Assembly (NCBI GenBank): GCA_001818365.1
Contig: MHKK01000062.1
Location: forward strand, 1 to 14,997
Direction of reading: 5' to 3'
DNA from: Candidatus Komeilibacteria bacterium RIFCSPHIGHO2_01_FULL_52_14
GTDB lineage: Bacteria > Patescibacteriota > Patescibacteriia > UBA1558 > 2-01-FULL-52-15
DNA length: 14,997 bases
Shown here: positions 1 to 4,893 of the stretch, one piece after another
How positions within the stretch are numbered: position 1 is the first letter of the stretch
How the letters are laid out: every line of letters starts with the position of its first letter
Position numbers and translations under genes: made by a program
Notes under the pieces: model-generated
Told to the model about the DNA's origin: nothing
Database searches by the model: none
Seen by the model: the letters and a program-made list of their open reading frames with translations, nothing else

Positions 1-657
1 CACCAGGAAGTCGCTGACACCGATCAGAAGTTTCGTCATCAACGGCAGCTCGGCTCCCGTATCCTTTAAGAGGTCCGTCATTTTCGGAACCACGAAAATA
101 AGCATGATCGTGCCGACGCCGAACATTGCGGTCAGGATAAAAACGGGATAGACCATTGCACCGCGGATACGCGAAATGAGGTCATAGTCCTTCTCCATCT
201 GCGTTGCCAGGTAATTCAGCACTTTCTCCAACCGACCGCTCGTCTCGCCCGATCGCAACATGGCCACGTAAAAATTACTGAATACGTCGGGGTGTTTGGC
301 AAATGAGGACGAGAGTTTCATGCCGCCGTCAATATCATTGGCGACGGTCATGATAACCTGGTGCAGCGCTTTATCACTGGTTTGTGTTGCCAAAATCCTG
401 AGTGCCTGGACGATCGGCACGGTTGCCGCGATCATGACGGCAAGCTGCCTCGAAAAAATGGTAACATTCTTGCGCTTTACCCTGCCGACGAACTTGAGCG
501 ATGCGCCGAGCGAGCGCCGCGCATGTTCAACGACCGATATGATCGTCAAATGCCGTTCGGAAAGCAGCTCCGCGATCGCCTCGACCGTGGTCGCTTCTGC
601 CAGGCCGCGAACGGTTCGCCCGTACTGATTTAATGCTCTGTATCGAAAGACCGGCAT
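1..657 (-). CDS. pilC: Type IV pilus inner-membrane platform protein PilC (GspF family), 3' end outside window
   Basis: Only the first 219 codons are present; the frame is open to the window edge. The protein begins MPVFRYRALNQYGRTVRG, the typical PilC/GspF opening. The conserved GspF core follows at about residues 66-90 (FSRQLAVMIAATVPIVQALR). The segment SGETSGRLEKVLNYLA (about 136-151) is a GspF-family hallmark. A hydrophobic membrane segment lies at about 168-192 (YPVFILTAMFGVGTIMLIFVV). PilC is the polytopic platform on which the motor ATPases act to insert or remove pilins; family members are usually about 400 residues, so roughly half is missing. The ATG at 657 starts 4 bp after the pilT stop, and GAGGG at 669-665 gives a plausible ribosome binding site, the only clear one in the operon. 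The family assignment is secure. No inactivating lesion is seen in the visible part. Confidence 0.95.
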   Translation of the reverse strand, partial: MPVFRYRALNQYGRTVRGLAEATTVEAIAELLSERHLTIISVVEHARRSLGASLKFVGRVKRKNVTIFSRQLAVMIAATVPIVQALRILATQTSDKALHQVIMTVANDIDGGMKLSSSFAKHPDVFSNFYVAMLRSGETSGRLEKVLNYLATQMEKDYDLISRIRGAMVYPVFILTAMFGVGTIMLIFVVPKMTDLLKDTGAELPLMTKLLIGVSDFLV

Positions 658-661
658 CAGT

Positions 662-1729
662 TTACCCTCGAATATTCGTCGGATCAAGTGCAAATTTCTT
701 GGCCACCTCGCCCGAAACTTTTCCCGCCCGCACAAGCTCGGACAAGCGGTAATCAAGCCCTATCATTCCCTCTTCGCGCGACGTCTGCAGGACGCTGTGC
801 AACTGTCCGAATTTATCCTCCTGAATGATGGACGTCACGGCAGCCGATCTGAGGAGAATCTCACAGGCAAGAACTCGCCCACCGCCAACGGCGGGTACCA
901 GCCGCTGGGCAACCATGATGTGCATGAGCTCACCGATCACATCTTTCGCCCACGGGCGGCGCTCCTTTGCGATACTGGCCAAAAAGCTCTCCAAAGCGGA
1001 GATCGTCGAGGTCGCATTGAGCACCGCGATAACGAGTTTGCCGCTTTCGGCAAGTTCCAGCACCGCTTCCTGGATCCCCTCCTCCTGCAGTTCACTGATC
1101 GCGACGACGTCGACATCGTCATCGATGATATCACGCAAACCTTGTATAAATGACGGGGTGTCCTTTCCGATCTCGCGCTGGTTTATCATCGAAGCGCTGT
1201 TCACCAATATGTATTCGATAGGCCGTTCCAAGCTGATAATGCGCTTGCTGCGGTTCGTATTAATGTGCTGCAGCAAACTGGCCACCGTGGTTGTCCTGCC
1301 CGAGTTGAACGGCCCGCATATAAAAATCAATCCCTGACGGTGTGCCGTCGCGGAAACCAGAATATCGGGGATCTGCAGTTCCTTCGCCGTCGGCAGTTCC
1401 GCCGGAATCATACGCAACGAAATCGCAGGGTATCCCTGTTGATAAAAAATTGTCGCGCGGAAGCGCGCGCGGTTAGCCCACACGTATGCGGCGCGGACTT
1501 CCTTATCGGAAACCAGTCGTGCCCGCTCGGCTTCCGTCAGCCATCCCTCAACGAGCGTGTTAATCGTATCAACGGTTAAAATCTTGGCGTCGGTGAACGC
1601 ATACAGCTTGTCGTTCAGTCGAAAGACGGGATAATTGCCCGCCATAAGATGGACATCCGTCGCCTTCCGTTCAAGGGCGGCGCTAAAAATGGAATTCAGG
1701 AGCAATGTATCCGCGGTTCCGGAGGTCAT
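662..1729 (-). CDS. pilT: Degenerate PilT-like ATPase (probable pseudo-ATPase)
   Basis: 355 residues, the usual PilT length. The N-domain is recognisable (ATDVHLMAGNYPVFRLND, 23-40, like the PilT SDLHL region). The C-terminal fold is also kept: VAQRLVP at 273-279 and HSVLQTSREEGM at 311-322, matching the PilT 'QTGxxxGM' segment. The catalytic motifs are altered. Walker A reads GPFNSGRTTT (139-148), with Arg145 for the invariant Lys. The Asp box reads LERPIEY (167-173), with Arg169 for Asp. Walker B reads DVDVVAISELQE, keeping Glu213 but with Ser212 for Gly. The His box reads VLNA, with Asn238 for His. The PilT AIRNL-type motif is AVTSII (297-302). Canonical PilT is the hexameric ATPase driving pilus retraction. 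Here ATP hydrolysis is probably lost or weak, so a structural or regulatory role is inferred. The reading frame is intact. The ATG shares its A with the upstream stop (TAATG), implying translational coupling. No Shine-Dalgarno is seen. Confidence 0.85.
   Translation of the reverse strand: MTSGTADTLLLNSIFSAALERKATDVHLMAGNYPVFRLNDKLYAFTDAKILTVDTINTLVEGWLTEAERARLVSDKEVRAAYVWANRARFRATIFYQQGYPAISLRMIPAELPTAKELQIPDILVSATAHRQGLIFICGPFNSGRTTTVASLLQHINTNRSKRIISLERPIEYILVNSASMINQREIGKDTPSFIQGLRDIIDDDVDVVAISELQEEGIQEAVLELAESGKLVIAVLNATSTISALESFLASIAKERRPWAKDVIGELMHIMVAQRLVPAVGGGRVLACEILLRSAAVTSIIQEDKFGQLHSVLQTSREEGMIGLDYRLSELVRAGKVSGEVAKKFALDPTNIRG
665..669 (-). promoter_or_regulatory. Ribosome binding site of pilC
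   Basis: GAGGG on the minus strand lies seven bases upstream of the pilC ATG at 657, inside the last codons of the preceding pilT-like gene. It stands out because none of the other starts in this window has a comparable purine-rich Shine-Dalgarno element. It supports the chosen pilC start. Confidence 0.55.
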
Positions 1730-2094
1730 TAGATGAGTAATTTTATTTTATCAACGACCTCGGACGGCACAAAGTGGGCCTTAATCAGATAATCAGCCGC
1801 ACCCAGCGCCAGACACCGGTCAACGTGTTCCTTCTGCCCGTAATTCGTAAGTACCAGCACCGGAATCTTCTTTGTTACCGGATCTTTTTTCAATTCTTCA
1901 AGAACTTGGAAGCCGTCCATAATCGGCAGATTCAGATCCAACAAAATAAGGTCCGGGGGTTCTTTTTTTATCGTCTTCAGCGCCTGCTTCCCGTCACCCG
2001 CCGTCACAACATGATAGTCCTGGAGTTCCAGCTTGGTGGCATACATTTGTACCAGGAACTCGTCGTCCTCCACAATGAGTATCGTTTTTGCCAT
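1729..2094 (-). CDS. CheY-like single-domain response regulator
   Basis: 121 residues, one receiver domain and no output domain. The acidic pocket is Glu9-Asp10-Asp11 in ILIVEDDEF. The phospho-acceptor is Asp53 in LILLDLNLP. The conserved switch Thr83 (VLVLTNYG) and Lys105 (ADYLIKAHF) are both present, so phosphorylation competence is expected. Single-domain receivers act by binding a partner when phosphorylated, as CheY does at the flagellar motor and PilG/PilH do for T4P. Here the gene lies between the extension ATPase gene and the pilT-like gene, so the likely partner is a pilus motor component (inference). No histidine kinase is visible in the window. The start is ATG at 2094, 22 bp after pilB. 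The upstream stretch is AT-rich with no Shine-Dalgarno. The stop overlaps the next ATG by one base. Confidence 0.93.
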   Translation of the reverse strand: MAKTILIVEDDEFLVQMYATKLELQDYHVVTAGDGKQALKTIKKEPPDLILLDLNLPIMDGFQVLEELKKDPVTKKIPVLVLTNYGQKEHVDRCLALGAADYLIKAHFVPSEVVDKIKLLI

Positions 2095-2098
2095 AAAA

Positions 2099-2111
2099 AA
2101 TAACTGTTATT
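2099..2111. repeat. Small perfect palindrome between pilB and the response regulator
   Basis: AATAAC-T-GTTATT is a perfect 6+1+6 inverted repeat lying 5 bp upstream of the response-regulator start. The one-base centre is too tight for a good RNA hairpin, so if functional it is more likely a protein-binding half-site pair. AT-rich palindromes this short also arise by chance. Confidence 0.25.
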
Positions 2112-2115
2112 AATG

Positions 2116-2121
2116 ATTATA
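2116..2121 (-). promoter_or_regulatory. Possible internal promoter (-10 box) ahead of the response regulator
   Basis: A perfect TATAAT reads on the minus strand at 2121-2116, overlapping the pilB stop codon. The predicted transcription start (about 2109) would fall in the adjacent palindrome, some 15 bases before the response-regulator ATG. No convincing -35 box is found at 16-18 bp, and there is no extended -10 TG. This makes it a weak candidate for separate expression of the regulator, pilT-like gene and pilC. Confidence 0.25.
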
Positions 2122-3871
2122 TCTTCTCTTCGCTCGCGACGAACACTTCTTCGAGCGATGTTATACCCAGCAACGTTTTGATGATGCCGTCCTGTTTCAT
2201 CGTGATAAAATCCTGACGCTTGAGTTCCTCCTCGACTTCCTTGCGGCGAAACCCGGTCGTAATCAGATCTTTCATCTGCTTTGTGACGTCGATCGCTTCA
2301 ACGACCGCTGACCGGCCGGAATAACCGGAGCCGCCGCACCGCGGACACCCACGGCCGCGAAAAAATTTCATCGGGCTGCTCTTATTGATACCGCCATACA
2401 GGGCGCGATCTGGTATGGCCTGAAACTCCTCCGCGATGCGATACATGACCTTCGGGTCTATCTTCACTTCCTCCTTGCAATGAATGCAAATTTTTCTAAC
2501 CAAGCGCTGTGCGGCAAGCAGATTACACGTGTTGGAAAGCAAAAACGGTTCGACTTTCATGTCATATAACCGCGGGATCGCCCCCACGGCGCTGTTCGTA
2601 TGGAGCGTCGAGAGTAAAAAGTGCCCGGTCAAGCTTGCCTGAATGGCCAGCGAGGCGGTTTCGTTATCCCGGATTTCCCCGACCATGATGATATTCGGGT
2701 CCTGGCGAAGCAATGACCGAAGCCCGTTGGCAAACGTAAAACCCACTTCTCCGCGTATCGCCGACTGGTTGACGCCGGCAATGAAATATTCGACCGGATC
2801 CTCCAGCGTCGTGATGTTGACGGCCTCCGAATTCAGCGCCGACAATACGGCGAACAGCGTGGTCGACTTGCCGCTCCCGGTCGGTCCCGTCACCAAAAAC
2901 ATGCCGTTCGGTTTCCTGATATTCGACATCATTTTCGCAAGCTGCAATCCCTCAAATCCCAGATCCTGAAGCGTCGGCGCTTTTTCCGGCGTACTCAAGA
3001 TACGCATGACGACCTTTTCATACATCACGAGCGGCAGCGTGGAAATTCTGAAATCGACGTCTTTATTGAAAATATTCAGCCGAATGCGTCCGTCCTGCGG
3101 CACGCGCGTTTCGTCAATTTTCAGGTTCGCCATGACCTTAATGCGCGAAACCAACGCGGAGTGCACGTAGATCGGCAATACGATGGTCGTGTGAAGAATA
3201 CCGTCGATGCGGTACCGGATACGGCTCTGGTTGGCGACCGGCTCGACGTGAATGTCGGATGCGCGTCCTTCGATAGCGTGCCGTAAGATGACCGAAATAA
3301 TCTTGGTTACCGGCGCGCTTTTTATCATCTCGTCGAGCGATTCTTTGCCCGACAATTCCGGCACCAATTCCTCCTTCGGTCCGAAGATCGTTTCGGCCGT
3401 ATCGAGCGCCTCGCCTACCTCTTCATGCAGCGATTCGTATTGTTTGATTGCGGCACGAAAACTATCGATCGATATCGTATAGTACTGCGCCTGCAGATTA
3501 TTCTTGAGCGCCATGAAATCGACCGCTTCAACGGCCTTAAAATTTCCCGGGTCGACCATGCCGACCTTAATGCCGTTCATCTCGCGGTCGAATACGATGA
3601 TCTTGTAGTTTTCCGCAAGATCCCGCGGCAGCAAATTCAAAGTCGAGCTGGACACGACCTTACCGATGAGCACCGCGTAGGGCAGATTGTACAGCTCCGC
3701 CTTTATGCGCGTCAGGTCCTCTTCGCCGACCACCACGGTCTGGCGAACGGCCTTTTCGGCATCCGCAAGCGACGAGATGTCCTGACCGATAACAGATTGA
3801 TATTGCCGGTCGTCCAGCACCTGCTTGGCATGCAGGAGGTCAAAATACTGCTTAATGAGGGCTTTCACCAT
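2117..3871 (-). CDS. pilB: Type IV pilus extension ATPase PilB (GspE family)
   Basis: Numbered from the chosen ATG at 3871, the protein has 584 residues, typical for PilB. The N-terminal MshEN/GspE N1-like region covers about 1-150. The N2 domain includes SDIHVEP (about 205-211) and RVPQDGRIR. All motor motifs are canonical: Walker A GPTGSGKST (329-337), Asp box LEDPVEY (356-362), Walker B IIMVGEIRD (394-402, Glu399) and His box TLHT (422-425). The C-terminal zinc-binding tetracysteine is intact (C462-x2-C465 and C509-x2-C512). PilB forms a cytoplasmic hexamer that powers pilus extension on PilC and binds PilM/PilN. A longer form starting at 3916 would overlap the preceding gene by 44 bp and add a basic tail (MAAVTRSSRRQRIRN) that I think is spurious. 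The chosen ATG follows the preceding stop after one base (TAAcATG). No Shine-Dalgarno is seen with either start. Confidence 0.96.
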   Translation of the reverse strand: MVKALIKQYFDLLHAKQVLDDRQYQSVIGQDISSLADAEKAVRQTVVVGEEDLTRIKAELYNLPYAVLIGKVVSSSTLNLLPRDLAENYKIIVFDREMNGIKVGMVDPGNFKAVEAVDFMALKNNLQAQYYTISIDSFRAAIKQYESLHEEVGEALDTAETIFGPKEELVPELSGKESLDEMIKSAPVTKIISVILRHAIEGRASDIHVEPVANQSRIRYRIDGILHTTIVLPIYVHSALVSRIKVMANLKIDETRVPQDGRIRLNIFNKDVDFRISTLPLVMYEKVVMRILSTPEKAPTLQDLGFEGLQLAKMMSNIRKPNGMFLVTGPTGSGKSTTLFAVLSALNSEAVNITTLEDPVEYFIAGVNQSAIRGEVGFTFANGLRSLLRQDPNIIMVGEIRDNETASLAIQASLTGHFLLSTLHTNSAVGAIPRLYDMKVEPFLLSNTCNLLAAQRLVRKICIHCKEEVKIDPKVMYRIAEEFQAIPDRALYGGINKSSPMKFFRGRGCPRCGGSGYSGRSAVVEAIDVTKQMKDLITTGFRRKEVEEELKRQDFITMKQDGIIKTLLGITSLEEVFVASEEKI

Positions 3872-3872
3872 G

Positions 3873-4202
3873 TTACGGATTCTTTGGCGGCGGGATGAAC
3901 GGGTTACCGCGGCCATACGCGCCTACGGTTACGTTCACGATGGCGTCCGTCGTTAATTCCTGAAACTGCTTGTTCACGACAAGCTGATCGAGAGCGCCGC
4001 CGGGATCAAACTGCGATATGGCCGTGTGCATGCGCACGCTGATCTGCTGTACTTGATCGCGGATGCCGGCATCCGATTGCGACACGGCGCCGGACTCCTG
4101 AAACGTGATCGGCTGCTGCCGAAAACTTCTGTACAAGAGCAACCCCGACGAGCCCATCAGAATTATGACGACTGCCAACAGCACGATATCTTTATTTTGC
4201 AT
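3873..4202 (-). CDS. Small PilP-like membrane protein of the alignment complex
   Basis: 109 residues. One membrane segment lies at about 7-24 (VLLAVVIILMGSSGLLLY). A polar stretch with helix propensity covers about 35-85. The protein ends in a proline-rich tail, GRGNPFIPPPKNP (97-109). The G-R-x-N-P-F motif resembles the short G-R-[x]-[ND]-P-F box of PilP/GspC-type proteins. In PilP that box precedes a beta domain that contacts the secretin PilQ. Here nothing follows the box. Its position right after pilO fits the conserved order pilM-N-O-P. I infer a reduced PilP that keeps the PilN/PilO contact but has no secretin-binding domain, as would suit a cell without an outer membrane. Assignment rests on order, membrane segment and one short motif, so homology is not proven. 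The start overlaps the pilO end by 11 bp; no Shine-Dalgarno is seen. Confidence 0.7.
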   Translation of the reverse strand: MQNKDIVLLAVVIILMGSSGLLLYRSFRQQPITFQESGAVSQSDAGIRDQVQQISVRMHTAISQFDPGGALDQLVVNKQFQELTTDAIVNVTVGAYGRGNPFIPPPKNP

Positions 4203-4893
4203 AGGTGCTTGGCGAAAAATAAGTTATAAGTTCCATATCATAGTGCGGTGTCGCGGCCTGCGCTTCGCTCGTAACCTGATATGCGCCGCCGTCGAAAGCC
4301 ACCGACTTTATATCGATCAACCGGATGTTTCGTTCAAAATACGAGAGCAGGGTTTTAAAGGAATCATACGTGCCTCCCTCAATGGTAATCGATATTGTTA
4401 TGCTGTTGACGGTAGTCGGACGACGATCGCGCGATACCGTGTCTCCCGGGGCACTTTCGGCTTGCGTTGCGGTATCGGTGCCGCCAAAATTGATGCTCGT
4501 CATTTTCATCCCACCGTGCTCGACAATAGTATTGACCATGGTAAAAAGTTCTTCATAGCGGGACTCCGTCGGAAGCATGGCATTCAATCTGGTAAACGTT
4601 GCCTGCTTCGATTGCTGCATGACGCTGAAGTCATTGACGATCCTGTCCAAATCTCCTTTGGAGTACTCTAGGAAGCTCAGCAGTTGCTGTTTTGCATCCA
4701 AATTTTCCGCTGCGACGCTCTGCACATCGGTTACCTTCCTGCTAATAACATACCAGTACCCTACAAAGAGCGTCACGACAATCACCAAAAATACAACCCA
4801 GCGAATGTATCGATTGATTATCTGCAGCGCTAAACTCGGCGGTTGCAGAATCTCTTCGGATTTCGGTTTTTTAGTTTTCTTGAGAAGCTCCAT
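4192..4893 (-). CDS. pilO: Type IV pilus alignment protein PilO
   Basis: 233 residues with classic PilO architecture. A short basic cytoplasmic tail (1-28) is followed by a membrane helix at about 31-50 (RWVVFLVIVVTLFVGYWYVI). A coiled-coil region covers about 55-100. A C-terminal ferredoxin-like domain begins near LPTESRYEELF (107-117) and runs to TYFSPS (about 224-229), with the usual 'GGTYDSFKTLLSYFERNIRL' helix (173-192). PilO pairs with PilN through both the coiled coils and the ferredoxin folds in the alignment complex. The domain has a Ser/Thr-rich linker at about 139-165. Its start overlaps the end of pilN by 23 bp in a different frame (ATG at 4893, pilN stop at 4871-4873), which suggests coupled translation. 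No other ATG lies close by. Confidence 0.88.
   Translation of the reverse strand: MELLKKTKKPKSEEILQPPSLALQIINRYIRWVVFLVIVVTLFVGYWYVISRKVTDVQSVAAENLDAKQQLLSFLEYSKGDLDRIVNDFSVMQQSKQATFTRLNAMLPTESRYEELFTMVNTIVEHGGMKMTSINFGGTDTATQAESAPGDTVSRDRRPTTVNSITISITIEGGTYDSFKTLLSYFERNIRLIDIKSVAFDGGAYQVTSEAQAATPHYDMELITYFSPSTYAK

Noticed and set aside
1290..1301. Walker A Lys-to-Arg in the pilT-like gene as a sequencing error
   Set aside because: A single base could explain it, but the Asp box, Walker B, His box and AIRNL motifs are changed too in an unbroken frame.
3872..3916. Upstream ATG at 3916 as the pilB start
   Set aside because: It would add 15 basic residues unlike PilB N-termini and overlap the preceding gene by 44 bp; the ATG at 3871 follows the preceding stop by one base.
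4105..4671. 188-codon open frame on the plus strand opposite pilO
   Set aside because: It lies wholly antisense to a well-supported PilO, has a composition like a reverse-frame shadow (many Arg, Cys and His) and no recognisable motif or start context.
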